A stretch of DNA of 64,000 bases from Micromonospora rhizosphaerae (GCF_900091465.1 NZ_FMHV01000002.1:1798001-1862000); one strand, 5' to 3'; counted from the stretch's first letter, positions 36,364 through 45,440 are shown. The notes: a model not told the origin generated them from the sequence alone. Numbers and translations: made by a program.

Positions 36364-36475
36364 CTTGTAAGGCAGGTCACTCCATGTCAGGATCAGTCGT
36401 CCATCGCCACTGACCCTCCCGTCGGCGCGCCATCCCCGTCCCGCCGCCGACGATGACCCCCCTAGGAGTCGTCAT

Positions 36476-37660
36476 ATGCGAAGTACCCTCCGGTCCCTCA
36501 CCCGCCGCGGTCTGCTCACCGGGACCCTCGGCTCGGCCGCGCTGCTCGCCACCGCAGGCACCCTCGCCGGCTGCGGCACGAAGGGCGCCCAGCAGACCGA
36601 GGCCGGGTGTAAGAGCGACGATCTCTCCGCGACGGAGAAGAAGCTGGCCTTCTCGAACTGGCCGCAGTACATCGACGTCGACGAGAAGGACGAGTCCAAG
36701 CGGCCGACCGTCGACGATTTCGGCAAGAAGACCGGCATCCAGGTCACCTACACCGAGGACATCAACGACAACAACGAGTTCTTCGGCAAGGTGCAGAACC
36801 AGCTCGCCGGCTGCCAGCCCACCGGGCGGGACATCATGGTCCTCACCGACTGGATGGCGGCCCGGATGATCCGGCTCGGCTGGATCCAGAAGCTGGACAA
36901 GGCCAAGCTCCCCAACGTCGATGCCAACCTGCTCGGCTCGCTGCGCAACCGCTCCTTCGACCCGGACCGGCAGCTGGCCATCCCGTGGCAGTCCGGCCTG
37001 TCCGGCATTGCCTACAACGGCAAGGTGGCCAAGGAGATCAAGACCATCGACGAGTTGCTCACCAAGTCCGAGTTGAAGGGCAAGGTGACCGCGCTGTCCG
37101 AGATGCGGGACACCATGGGCCTGCTGCTGCAGTCCAACGGCCACGACCCCTCGAACTTCACCACCGCCCAGTTCGACGACGCGCTGGCGAAGCTCAAGCG
37201 GGCCGTCGACTCCGGACAGATCCGGAAGTTCACCGGCAACGACTACACCCAGGACCTCAACAAGGGCGACATCGCCGCCTGCATCGCCTGGTCGGGCGAT
37301 GTGATCCAGCTCGGCTTCGACAACGACAAGATCAAGTTCGTGGTGCCGGAGTCCGGCGTGATGCTCTGGTCGGACAACATGCTGGTGCCGAACAAGGCCA
37401 CCCACAAGGCGAACGCCGAAGAGCTGATGAACTACTACTACGACCCGGCGGTGGCCGCGAAGCTCGCCGCGTACGTGAACTACATCTGCCCGGTCAAGGG
37501 CGCCCAGGCCGAGATGGAGAAGATCGACCCCGACCTGGCGAAGAACCCGCTGATCTTCCCGGACGAGGACATGCTGTCGAAGTCCAAGGTCTTCATGGCC
37601 CTGGACGAGAAGCAGGAGAAGGAGTACGAGGCCAAGTTCCAGCAGGTCATCGGGGCGTGA
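36476..37660 (+). CDS. potD: Spermidine/putrescine-binding lipoprotein
   Basis: Extracellular binding protein of the polyamine ABC importer. The 394-aa protein has a Tat-like signal (T-R-R-G-L-L) and a lipobox L30-A-G-C33, so it should be lipid-anchored at Cys33. The mature part begins with K-L-A-F-S-N-W-P-Q-Y-I-D, the N-x-P-x-Y-I pattern of PotD/PotF proteins, and includes G-R-D-I-M-V-L-T-D-W. It is the first gene of a seven-gene run (36476-44220) with overlapping stops and starts. Confidence 0.94.
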   Translation: MRSTLRSLTRRGLLTGTLGSAALLATAGTLAGCGTKGAQQTEAGCKSDDLSATEKKLAFSNWPQYIDVDEKDESKRPTVDDFGKKTGIQVTYTEDINDNNEFFGKVQNQLAGCQPTGRDIMVLTDWMAARMIRLGWIQKLDKAKLPNVDANLLGSLRNRSFDPDRQLAIPWQSGLSGIAYNGKVAKEIKTIDELLTKSELKGKVTALSEMRDTMGLLLQSNGHDPSNFTTAQFDDALAKLKRAVDSGQIRKFTGNDYTQDLNKGDIAACIAWSGDVIQLGFDNDKIKFVVPESGVMLWSDNMLVPNKATHKANAEELMNYYYDPAVAAKLAAYVNYICPVKGAQAEMEKIDPDLAKNPLIFPDEDMLSKSKVFMALDEKQEKEYEAKFQQVIGA

Positions 37661-37665
37661 GAACG

Positions 37666-38820
37666 ATGGGACACGATGCACCGGCCGGCGATCTGCGGCT
37701 GGCCAACCTGACCAAGCGGTTCGGGAGCTTCACCGCGGTCGACGACCTCAGCCTGACCATTCCGCAGGGCTCGTTCTTCGCCCTGCTCGGCGCCTCCGGC
37801 TGCGGCAAGACCACAACCCTGCGGATGATCGCCGGGCTGGAGGAGCCGACCAGTGGGCAGGTGCTGCTCGGTGACCGGGACATCGCCCGGCTGCGGCCGT
37901 ACAAGCGGCCGGTGAACACCGTGTTCCAGAGTTACGCGCTCTTCCCGCACCTGGACATCCACGAGAACGTGGCCTTCGGGCTGCGCCGGCGGGGCATCCG
38001 CAAGGTCGCCGACCAGGTCGACCGGATGCTCGCGCTGGTGCAGCTCGAAGGCTACGGCCGGCGTCGGCCCGCCCAGCTCTCCGGCGGGCAGCAGCAGCGG
38101 GTCGCGCTGGCCCGCGCCCTGATCAACCACCCGCAGGTGCTGCTGCTGGACGAGCCGCTCGGCGCGCTCGACCTGAAGCTGCGCCGGCAGATGCAGATCG
38201 AGCTGAAGCGGATCCAGACCGAGGTCGGCATCACCTTCGTGCACGTCACCCACGACCAGGAGGAGGCCATGACCATGGCCGACACGGTCGCGGTGATGAA
38301 CGCCGGGCGGATCGAGCAGCTCGGCGCCCCCGCCGAAATCTACGAGTTCCCGGCCAGCGCGTTCGTGGCGAACTTCCTCGGGCAGTCCAACCTGCTCGCC
38401 GGCGAGGCCGGCGGGACGAGCGGCTCCGACGTGCTGGTCTCCGCGCACGGCGGCCGCTTCTCGGTCCCCACCAGGCGGGCGCGCGTCGGCCGCGGGCCGG
38501 TCTTCCTCGGGGTACGCCCCGAGAAGCTGCACCTGGTCGCCAGCACCGGCGAGGTGCCGGCCGGGCACCAGCACATCGGCGGCGTGGTGTCCGACGCCTC
38601 CTACGTCGGGGTGAGCACCCAGTACCTGGTCCGCACCGCGTGGGGCAGCGAGCTGTCGGCGTTCGCGGCGAACAGCGGCCTCGGCGGGCAGCTCCCCGTG
38701 GGCGCTCCGGTGGTGGCGCACTGGGACCCGCGGCACGCCTTCCTGCTGCGCCGAGAGCCGGGCGAGGACGACCGCACCACCCCGCTGCTCGACGAACCGA
38801 CGGTGGTCGTGGCGTCATGA
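37666..38820 (+). CDS. potA: Polyamine ABC transporter ATP-binding protein
   Basis: Cytoplasmic ATPase of the importer. The 384-aa protein has Walker A G-A-S-G-C-G-K-T-T, the Q loop at N-T-V-F-Q-S-Y-A-L-F-P-H, signature L-S-G-G-Q-Q-Q-R, Walker B V-L-L-L-D-E-P-L-G-A-L-D and a C-terminal TOBE regulatory domain. The ATG at 37666 is 5 bases after potD; a GTG at 37657 overlapping the potD stop (GTGA) is an equally possible start. Confidence 0.95.
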   Translation: MGHDAPAGDLRLANLTKRFGSFTAVDDLSLTIPQGSFFALLGASGCGKTTTLRMIAGLEEPTSGQVLLGDRDIARLRPYKRPVNTVFQSYALFPHLDIHENVAFGLRRRGIRKVADQVDRMLALVQLEGYGRRRPAQLSGGQQQRVALARALINHPQVLLLDEPLGALDLKLRRQMQIELKRIQTEVGITFVHVTHDQEEAMTMADTVAVMNAGRIEQLGAPAEIYEFPASAFVANFLGQSNLLAGEAGGTSGSDVLVSAHGGRFSVPTRRARVGRGPVFLGVRPEKLHLVASTGEVPAGHQHIGGVVSDASYVGVSTQYLVRTAWGSELSAFAANSGLGGQLPVGAPVVAHWDPRHAFLLRREPGEDDRTTPLLDEPTVVVAS

Positions 38821-39728
38821 CCGCTCTCGCGCACGTACCGACCGGATCGGGGCAGTCGGCGGCACCGCCGGCGCCCCGGCGCGGGCGGCATCGGCTGCTG
38901 CCGTACCTGCTGCTGCTGCCGGGCGCGGCCTGGCTGCTGCTCTTCTTCGCCGTGCCGCTGCTCCAGCTCGCCGCGGCCAGCCTCTACGACCCGAGCGGCT
39001 CGCTCTCCACCGGGTACGCGATGACCTGGGCGATCGACAACTATCCCACGGCGCTGGAGGCGTACTGGCCGCACTTCCTCCGGTCGTTCGTCTACTCCGC
39101 GATCGCGCTGGTGCTGGCCCTGCTGATGGGCTACCCCCTGGCGTACGCGATCGCGCAGAAGGCCGGCCGGTGGAAGAACCTGCTGCTGGTCTGCGTGGTC
39201 GCGCCGATGTTCACCAGCTTCCTGGTGCGCACCCTGGCCTGGAAGACCATCCTGTCGGACAACGGCTGGCTGGTCGGGCTGCTGCGGGACGTGCACCTGC
39301 TCGGGCCCGACGGCCGGCTGCTGGCCACTCCGGTGGCGGTGGTGCTCGGCCTGACGTACAACTTCCTGCCGTTCCTGGTGCTGCCGCTGTACGCGAGCCT
39401 CGAGCGGCTGGACCACCGGCTGCTGGAGGCGGCGAGCGACCTCTACGCCAGCCCGCTGCGCGCGTTCCAGAAGGTCACCCTGCCCCTGTCGATGCCCGGC
39501 CTGATCGCCGGCACGCTGCTCTTCTTCATCCCGGCGACCGGTGACTACATCAACGCCGAGCTGCTCGGCACCCCGAACGAATACATGATCGGCAACGTCA
39601 TCGACTCGGCGTTCCTGGTCCGGCTGGACTACCCGCAGGGCGCGGCCCTGTCGTTCCTGCTGATGGCGGCGATCCTCCTGGTGGTCTTCGTCTACCTGCT
39701 CAAGGCGGGCACGGAGGAGGTGCTCTGA
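38817..39728 (+). CDS. potB: Polyamine ABC transporter permease 1
   Basis: The 303-aa membrane protein has six hydrophobic segments and the permease EAA loop (L-L-E-A-A-S-D-L-Y-A-S-P-L-R-A-F-Q-K-V-T-L-P-L-S). Its ATG overlaps the potA stop as ATGA. Its stop codon lies at the edge of repeat A copy 3. Confidence 0.95.
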   Translation: MTALAHVPTGSGQSAAPPAPRRGRHRLLPYLLLLPGAAWLLLFFAVPLLQLAAASLYDPSGSLSTGYAMTWAIDNYPTALEAYWPHFLRSFVYSAIALVLALLMGYPLAYAIAQKAGRWKNLLLVCVVAPMFTSFLVRTLAWKTILSDNGWLVGLLRDVHLLGPDGRLLATPVAVVLGLTYNFLPFLVLPLYASLERLDHRLLEAASDLYASPLRAFQKVTLPLSMPGLIAGTLLFFIPATGDYINAELLGTPNEYMIGNVIDSAFLVRLDYPQGAALSFLLMAAILLVVFVYLLKAGTEEVL

Positions 39729-39790
39729 TGAGCGCGAGGAGTGCAGCGAAGCGGAGCCCCGCAGTCGCGAATGAAGGTGGGCTCTGATGA
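39722..39790 (+). repeat. Repeat family A, copy 3, at the potB-potC junction
   Basis: A copy of the junction repeat (GAGCGCGAGGAGTGCAGCG, then GCGGAGCCCCGCAGTCGCGA and GAAGGTGGG) lies between direct 9-10-base flanks CTCTGATGA at about 39722-39731 and 39781-39790. The flank is the potB-stop/potC-start overlap itself, now present on both sides. Confidence 0.88.
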
Positions 39791-40587
39791 CCCGACTGTC
39801 GCGGTGGATCGCCGACCGCTGGGTGATGGGCGTGGCCCTGCTGGTGCTCGGCTACCTCTCGCTGCCGATCCTGGTGGTGGCCGGGCTCTCCTTCAACCGC
39901 CCGGCCAGCCGGCTCTCCTACGACTTCAACGAGTTCACCCTGGACAACTGGCGGCACCCCTGCGCCAGCTCGGACATGTGCGACGCGGTGGTCCGCAGCG
40001 TGCAGATCGGCTTCATCGCCACCGTGGTCGCCACCGTGCTCGGCACGCTGATGGCGTTCGCGCTGGTCCGGCACCGGTTCTCCGGCCGGTCCGGGATCAA
40101 CCTGCTGATCTTCCTGCCGATGGCCACCCCCGAACTGGTGATGGGCACCTCGCTGCTCGCCCTCTTCGTCGCCGCCGGTGTGCCGCTGGGCTTCTGGACC
40201 ATCGTGATCGCGCACGTGATGTTCTGCGTGTCGTTCGTGGTGGTGACGGTCAAGGCGCGGCTGGCCGGCATGGACAGCCGGCTGGAGGAGGCCGCGATGG
40301 ACCTGTACGCCAACGAGTGGCAGACGTTCAGGCGGGTCACCCTGCCGCTCGTGCTGCCCGGCATCGTCGCCGCCGCGCTGCTCGCCTTCTCGCTCAGCTT
40401 CGACGACTTCATCATCACGAACTTCAACTCCGGTACCACCGTCACCTTCCCGATGTACGTCTGGGGCGCCGCCCAGCGCGGCATCCCGCCGCAGGTGAAC
40501 GTCATCGGCACGGCCATGTTCGTGATCGCGGTGCTGCTGGTCGGGGTCAGCTCGCTGCGTGGGCGACGGGCGAAGCGCCTGTCATGA
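39787..40587 (+). CDS. potC: Polyamine ABC transporter permease 2
   Basis: The 266-aa membrane protein has six hydrophobic segments and an EAA loop (L-E-E-A-A-M-D-L-Y-A-N-E-W-Q-T-F-R-R-V-T-L-P). It completes the PotDABC set. The ATG at 39787 stands in the right flank TGATGA of repeat A copy 3; AAGGTGGG from the repeat serves as its ribosome-binding site. Confidence 0.95.
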   Translation: MTRLSRWIADRWVMGVALLVLGYLSLPILVVAGLSFNRPASRLSYDFNEFTLDNWRHPCASSDMCDAVVRSVQIGFIATVVATVLGTLMAFALVRHRFSGRSGINLLIFLPMATPELVMGTSLLALFVAAGVPLGFWTIVIAHVMFCVSFVVVTVKARLAGMDSRLEEAAMDLYANEWQTFRRVTLPLVLPGIVAAALLAFSLSFDDFIITNFNSGTTVTFPMYVWGAAQRGIPPQVNVIGTAMFVIAVLLVGVSSLRGRRAKRLS

Positions 40588-42005
40588 ACCTCCCGCATAC
40601 CGGCCGGGCGCTGGCCGACGCGGCGCCCGTGCCGTACTGGCTCGACCGTCCGGAACGCCCCGACCCGCTGCCGCCGCTGACCGGTGCCGACAGCACCGAC
40701 CTGCTGGTGGTCGGCGGCGGGTACGCCGGGCTCTGGACCGCCCTGCTCGCCAAGCGGGCGGATCCCGATCGGGACGTGCTCCTGGTCGAGGCCGGCACCT
40801 GCGGCTGGGCGGCGTCGGGGCGCAACGGCGGCTTCTGCGCCGCCTCGCTCACTCACGGGTTGGCCAACGGCGTGGACCGCTTCCCGGGCGAGATCGAGGT
40901 GCTGGAACGGTTGGGCCGGGAGAACCTAGACGCGATCGCCGCCACGGTCGACGAGTACGGCATCGACTGCGACCTCGAACGCAGCGGTGAGCTGGCGGTG
41001 GCGGTCGAGCCGTACCAGCTCGCCGGGTTGGCTGAGGACGCCGACCTGGCCCGGCGATACGGCCACGACGTCCGTCTGCTCGACCGGGACGAGGTGCGCG
41101 CCGAGGTGGACTCGCCGACGTACCTGGGTGGGATGTGGGACCGGGACCGGGTGGCCATGCTCGACCCGGCGAGGCTGGCCTGGGGGCTGCGGCGGGCCTG
41201 CCTGGCGCTCGGCGTGCGGATCCACGAGCACACCCGGGTCACCGGCCTGGGCCGGGATGGCGGGTCGCTGCGGGCGCTGACGGTCGGCGGTCCGGGCGAG
41301 GCACCGGGCTCCGTTCGTGCCCGGCAGGTCGCGCTGGCCACCAACGCGTTTCCGCCGCTGCTGCGGCGGCTGCGCGCCTGGCTGGTCCCGGTCTACGACT
41401 ACGCGCTGATGACCGAGCCGCTGTCGCCGTCCCAGCGGGACGCAGTGGGCTGGCGCAACCGGCAGGGGCTCGCGGACACCGGCAACCAGTTCCACTACTA
41501 CCGGATCACCGCCGACGGGCGGATCCTGTTCGGCGGGTACGACGCCGTCTACCACTACGGCAACCGGATGGCACCGGAACTGGAACAGCGGGGGGCCACC
41601 TTCACCGCGCTCGCCGAGTACTTCTTCACCACGTTCCCGCAGCTCTCGGATGTCCGCTTCACCCACCGGTGGGCCGGGGTCATCGACACCTGCACCCGGT
41701 TCTGCCCGTTCTTCGGCACGGCGTACGAGGGGCGACTCGCGTACACCGCCGGGTTCACCGGGCTCGGCGTCGGGGCGACCCGGTTCGGCGCCCGGGTGAT
41801 GCTGGACCTGCTGGGCGGGGAGGAGACCCCGCTGACCCGGCTCGACCTGGTGCGCAGCAAGCCGCTGCCGTTCCCGCCGGAACCGTTCCGGGCCGCCGGC
41901 ATCAACCTCACCCGTTGGTCGCTCGCCCGCGCCGACGCGCGCGAGGGCCGGCGCAACCTCTGGCTCCGTACTCTTGATCGTTTTGGTTTGGGGTTTGATT
42001 CCTGA
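40584..42005 (+). CDS. FAD-dependent oxidoreductase, PuuB-like
   Basis: A 473-aa flavin oxidase with L-L-V-V-G-G-G-Y-A-G-L-W-T-A at the N terminus and W-A-A-S-G-R-N-G-G-F-C, the motif shared with gamma-glutamylputrescine oxidase, plus a C-terminal A-G-F-T-G-L-G-V-G FAD segment. Its ATG overlaps the potC stop (ATGA) and its stop overlaps the next start (TGATG). It is a paralogue of the enzyme at 32083-33459. No PuuA-like ligase is present, so it may oxidise the free amine or a different conjugate. Confidence 0.9.
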   Translation: MNLPHTGRALADAAPVPYWLDRPERPDPLPPLTGADSTDLLVVGGGYAGLWTALLAKRADPDRDVLLVEAGTCGWAASGRNGGFCAASLTHGLANGVDRFPGEIEVLERLGRENLDAIAATVDEYGIDCDLERSGELAVAVEPYQLAGLAEDADLARRYGHDVRLLDRDEVRAEVDSPTYLGGMWDRDRVAMLDPARLAWGLRRACLALGVRIHEHTRVTGLGRDGGSLRALTVGGPGEAPGSVRARQVALATNAFPPLLRRLRAWLVPVYDYALMTEPLSPSQRDAVGWRNRQGLADTGNQFHYYRITADGRILFGGYDAVYHYGNRMAPELEQRGATFTALAEYFFTTFPQLSDVRFTHRWAGVIDTCTRFCPFFGTAYEGRLAYTAGFTGLGVGATRFGARVMLDLLGGEETPLTRLDLVRSKPLPFPPEPFRAAGINLTRWSLARADAREGRRNLWLRTLDRFGLGFDS

Positions 42006-43207
42006 TGCGCATCCTGCTCGTCGGGGCCGGCGGTGTCGGCTCGGCCGCCGTCGCCATCGCCGCCCGCCGCTCCTTCTTCGAGACCATGGTGGTCGCCGAC
42101 TACGACCTCGGCCGCGCGTCGCGGGCGATCGCCGAGCATGACTCCCGCTTCGTCGCCGCCCACGTCGACGCCTCCTCGGCCGACGCGGTCGCCGCGCTCT
42201 GCCGGGAGCACCGGATCACCCACGTGCTGAACGCGGTCGACCCGCGCTTCGTCATGCCGATCTTCGACGGTGCGTTCGCCGCCGGGGCGGACTACCTCGA
42301 CATGGCGATGTCCCTTTCCCACCCGCACCCGTCGCGGCCGTACGAGGAGACGGGGGTGAAGCTCGGCGACGACCAGTTCGCTGCTGATGAGCGGTGGAGC
42401 GAGGCCGGGCGGCTGGCGCTCTGCGGCATCGGCATCGAGCCGGGCCTGTCGGACGTCTTCGCCCGCTACGCCGCGGACGAACTGTTCGCCGAGATCGACG
42501 AGATCGGGGTACGCGACGGCGCCAACCTGACCGTCGACGGCTACGACTTCGCGCCGTCGTTCTCCATCTGGACCACCATCGAGGAGTGCCTGAACCCGCC
42601 GGTGATCTGGGAGTCGGACCGCGGGTGGTACACCACCGCGCCCTTCTCCGAGCCGGAGGTCTTCCACTTCCCGGAGGGGATCGGCCCGGTCGAGTGCGTC
42701 AACGTGGAGCACGAGGAGGTGCTGCTGATCCCGCGCTGGGTGCGGGCCGGGCGGGTCACTTTCAAGTACGGCCTCGGCGACGAGTTCATCGAGGTGCTCA
42801 AGACCCTGCACAAGCTCGGCCTGGACTCGACGACGCCGGTGAGCGTCCGGGGCGTTGAGGTCTCCCCGCGCGACGTGGTCGCCGCCTGCCTGCCCGACCC
42901 GGCGACGCTGGGGGACAGGATGCGCGGCAAGACCTGCGCCGGCACGTTCGTGACCGGCACCGGGGTCGACGGCCGGCCACGGAAGGTCTACCTGTACCAC
43001 GTGGTCGACAACGAGTGGTCCATGAAGGAGTACGGCCACCAGGCGGTGGTGTGGCAGACCGCGATCAACCCGGTCGTCGCCCTCGAGTTGCTCGCCACCG
43101 GCGCCTGGTCCGGCGCGGGCGTCCTCGGTCCCGAGGCGCTGCCCCCGAAGCCCTTCCTCGACCTGCTGACCAGCTACGGCTCGCCGTGGGGGATGGAGGA
43201 GCGGTGA
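42005..43207 (+). CDS. Saccharopine-dehydrogenase-like NAD(P) oxidoreductase
   Basis: The 400-aa protein has an N-terminal Rossmann fold (I-L-L-V-G-A-G-G-V-G-S-A-A-V) and a C-terminal domain of the saccharopine dehydrogenase/carboxynorspermidine-synthase group, with G-I-G-I-E-P-G-L-S-D-V-F-A-R. Carboxynorspermidine and carboxyspermidine dehydrogenases belong to this superfamily and link polyamines with an aldehyde through a secondary amine. In a polyamine operon a reversible reductive amination or its reverse is a reasonable guess; the substrate is not proven. Coupled to both neighbours by overlaps. Confidence 0.85.
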   Translation: MRILLVGAGGVGSAAVAIAARRSFFETMVVADYDLGRASRAIAEHDSRFVAAHVDASSADAVAALCREHRITHVLNAVDPRFVMPIFDGAFAAGADYLDMAMSLSHPHPSRPYEETGVKLGDDQFAADERWSEAGRLALCGIGIEPGLSDVFARYAADELFAEIDEIGVRDGANLTVDGYDFAPSFSIWTTIEECLNPPVIWESDRGWYTTAPFSEPEVFHFPEGIGPVECVNVEHEEVLLIPRWVRAGRVTFKYGLGDEFIEVLKTLHKLGLDSTTPVSVRGVEVSPRDVVAACLPDPATLGDRMRGKTCAGTFVTGTGVDGRPRKVYLYHVVDNEWSMKEYGHQAVVWQTAINPVVALELLATGAWSGAGVLGPEALPPKPFLDLLTSYGSPWGMEER

Positions 43208-44220
43208 ACCGCTACGGCCCGATGTTCGGCCCGGACATCACGTTCCTCGGGGTTCCGCGGTGCACGCTGGAGGAGCCCTCCACCTACGTGGACGCCGATA
43301 TCGTCATCGTCGGCGCGCCGTTCGACGGCGGCACCTCGCACCGGCCGGGCACCCGCTTCGGCCCGTCGGCCATCCGGCAGGCCTGCTACCTGCCGCACGA
43401 CGGTTCCCGCCCGTCCCTCGCCCTGCGCGTCGACGGCCTGCAGGACCTGCGCGTCTATGACGCGGGTGACGTGGAGATGTTCTCGGGCGACATCGAGCGG
43501 TCCCTGTCGTCCCTGGAATCGGCCGTCTTCGCGGTGGCGCGCGCCGGGGCGATCCCGATCGTGCTCGGCGGCGACCACTCCATCGCCCTGCCCGACGCCA
43601 CCGGGGTGGCCCGCCAGCACGGGCTCGGCCGGGTGTCGCTGGTGCACTTCGACGCGCACGCGGACACCGGGGACATCGAGTTCGGCTCGCTGCACGGGCA
43701 CGGCCAGCCGATGCGCCGGCTGATCGAGTCCGGCGCGGTACGCGGCGACCGCTTCCTCCAGATCGGCCTGCGCGGGTACTGGCCCGGCCCGGAAACCCTG
43801 ACCTGGATGGCTCAACAGCGGATGCGGTCGTACGAGATGACCGAGCTGGTTTCGCGTGGCCTGGACGAGTGTCTGACCGAGGCCTTCGAGATCGCCACCG
43901 ACGAGTGCGAGGGGGTCTTCCTCTCCGTCGACGTGGACGTCGTCGACCCCGGCATGGCCCCCGGCACCGGCACCCCCGAGCCCGGCGGCCTCACCTCGCG
44001 CCAGCTCCTCGACGCCGTCCGCCGGGTCTGCTACGAACTCCCGGTGGTCGGAGTGGACGTGGTCGAGGTCGCCCCGCCCTACGACCACGCCGACATCACC
44101 GCGTACCTGGGCAACCGCGTGGTCCTGGAGGCCCTCTCCGCCATAGCCCGCCGCCGCCACGACGCCACCCCCGGCAACCCCCCTTGGAACCCCCACCAAC
44201 CCCTCCTCGACGCCCGCTAA
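43204..44220 (+). CDS. speB: Agmatinase/ureohydrolase family protein
   Basis: Manganese ureohydrolase releasing urea from a guanidino compound. The 338-aa protein has all the metal motifs: G-G-D-H-S, F-D-A-H-A-D and S-V-D-V-D-V-V-D-P. The GTG at 43204 overlaps the previous stop as GTGA. Substrate choice among agmatine, guanidinobutyrate and related compounds cannot be fixed from motifs; agmatinase would make putrescine for the rest of the island. The symbol reflects the family, not a proven activity. Confidence 0.9.
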   Translation: MNRYGPMFGPDITFLGVPRCTLEEPSTYVDADIVIVGAPFDGGTSHRPGTRFGPSAIRQACYLPHDGSRPSLALRVDGLQDLRVYDAGDVEMFSGDIERSLSSLESAVFAVARAGAIPIVLGGDHSIALPDATGVARQHGLGRVSLVHFDAHADTGDIEFGSLHGHGQPMRRLIESGAVRGDRFLQIGLRGYWPGPETLTWMAQQRMRSYEMTELVSRGLDECLTEAFEIATDECEGVFLSVDVDVVDPGMAPGTGTPEPGGLTSRQLLDAVRRVCYELPVVGVDVVEVAPPYDHADITAYLGNRVVLEALSAIARRRHDATPGNPPWNPHQPLLDAR

Positions 44221-44235
44221 CCGCGCCCCCTTTCC

Positions 44236-44313
44236 CCCGCGATCTTGCAGTTGTGGTGGGAATTTTTGCGGCCAAAAGGGATAAATGGCTAACCAGATCT
44301 GCAAGATCGCGGG
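44236..44313. repeat. Palindromic repeat family D, copy 1
   Basis: Perfect 14-bp arms CCCGCGATCTTGCA (44236-44249) and TGCAAGATCGCGGG (44300-44313) surround an AT-richer 50-base loop with GGCCAAAAGGG. It lies 15 bases after the agmatinase-like stop and may end the long pot operon transcript. Confidence 0.88.
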
Positions 44314-44438
44314 TGCGTCGGGTGGTTGGCGCTAGCAGATCACGGGGCTGGGTGGGGGGTTTCCACAGGAGGGTGTGTTGTGCACAGGGCGGTTGGGGGG
44401 CGCTCTGGATTGGTGGTGCGGCAGGGCACCGTGCCGGC

Positions 44439-45290
44439 ATGGGGCAGGAGCTTTGGCGCGGTGCCGATCTGATCAGCGGATCGAGTCGGCAGGCGGTACG
44501 GACGCGAGCGGCTGGCGGCGACCTGGTACGCGTCCGACGCGGCATCTACGCCGCAGCTGTGCCTGATGACGAGGACTGCCTGCGCGCGTTGTTTCTCTGC
44601 CTTCCTCCTGAGGCACTGCTGACGGGCGGGTCCGCCCTGCGGCGCTACGGGATCCCGCTCCCGGGCGACGGGTGGGTTCACGTTCATCTGCCTCCGAACA
44701 TCGCGCGCCCTCGGTTGCCAGGACTCGTGGTCCATCACGGTGTTCTGCCGGTGACGGCGCCCGTGATGCTGCGGGGAGTGCCTTGCGTCCCGCCGGCCCG
44801 GTGCGCAGTGGACTTGGCGCGAGCGGTCCGGCGACCGGATGCCCTGCCACTGCTCGACGCGGTGTTGCGGGCGGGGCTGGCACATCCGGACGACCTGCAG
44901 GCCGAGGTGTGCCGACATGGTGGGCTCAAGGGCGTCCGCCAGGCCAGGGAACTCGTCCGGCTCGCCGATGGCAGGGCTGAGTGCCGGCAGGAGAGCCAGC
45001 TGCGGTTGGTGCTCCTCGATGGTGGGCTACCTGCTCCCGAGCCTCAGATCTGGGTGTACGACTCAGAGGGAGTCGGCCGGTACCGGCTTGACCTGGGCTA
45101 TCGGGCCAAAAGAATCGGCATCGAGTACGACGGCGTCTCCCACCTCGACCGGGATCGCCTACGGCACGATCGGGACCGGGCCAACTGGCTCGACGCCCAG
45201 GGCTGGACGATGCGCTACTTCACCGACCGCGACCTCTACCGCCGCCCCAGCCACGTAGTCGCCACCATCCGCGCCGCCCTAACTCCCTGA
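44439..45290 (+). CDS. DUF559-type protein with N-terminal AbiEi-like domain
   Basis: The 283-aa protein has an N-terminal winged-helix-like part (L-V-R-V-R-R-G-I-Y-A-A-A) and Ala-rich middle as in AbiEi-type antitoxin relatives, and a C-terminal DUF559 Vsr-like nuclease fold (Y-R-L-D-L-G-Y-R ... I-G-I-E-Y-D-G ... H-D-R-D-R). No cognate AbiEii toxin gene is adjacent. The DNA is lower in GC and less biased in codons than neighbouring genes, and it is bracketed by the two family D palindromes, which suggests separate mobility. The role is unknown. Confidence 0.82.
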   Translation: MGQELWRGADLISGSSRQAVRTRAAGGDLVRVRRGIYAAAVPDDEDCLRALFLCLPPEALLTGGSALRRYGIPLPGDGWVHVHLPPNIARPRLPGLVVHHGVLPVTAPVMLRGVPCVPPARCAVDLARAVRRPDALPLLDAVLRAGLAHPDDLQAEVCRHGGLKGVRQARELVRLADGRAECRQESQLRLVLLDGGLPAPEPQIWVYDSEGVGRYRLDLGYRAKRIGIEYDGVSHLDRDRLRHDRDRANWLDAQGWTMRYFTDRDLYRRPSHVVATIRAALTP

Positions 45291-45307
45291 CCTCATCCAC
45301 CAGTGCC

Positions 45308-45382
45308 CCGCGATCTTGCAGTTTTGGCGGCCACATAAAGGAAGTACAACGCAAAAGGGCAACCCAAACTGCAAGATCGCGG
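45308..45382. repeat. Palindromic repeat family D, copy 2
   Basis: Perfect 17-bp arms CCGCGATCTTGCAGTTT (45308-45324) and its complement (45366-45382), with the inner string GGCCACATAAAGG. It begins 18 bases after the DUF559 stop. Confidence 0.9.
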
Positions 45383-45410
45383 ACGGGGGTGAGGCGCGCC
45401 GATCTAGGCA

Positions 45411-45440
45411 TTGACAAGTTTGCGGCCGCTCCGCTAACTT
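45411..45440 (+). promoter_or_regulatory. Promoter with consensus -35
   Basis: TTGACA (45411-45416) and TAACTT (45435-45440) stand 18 bases apart and about 34 bases before the start of the SCO6745-like gene. This is one of the best sigma-A-like promoters in the window. Confidence 0.65.
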
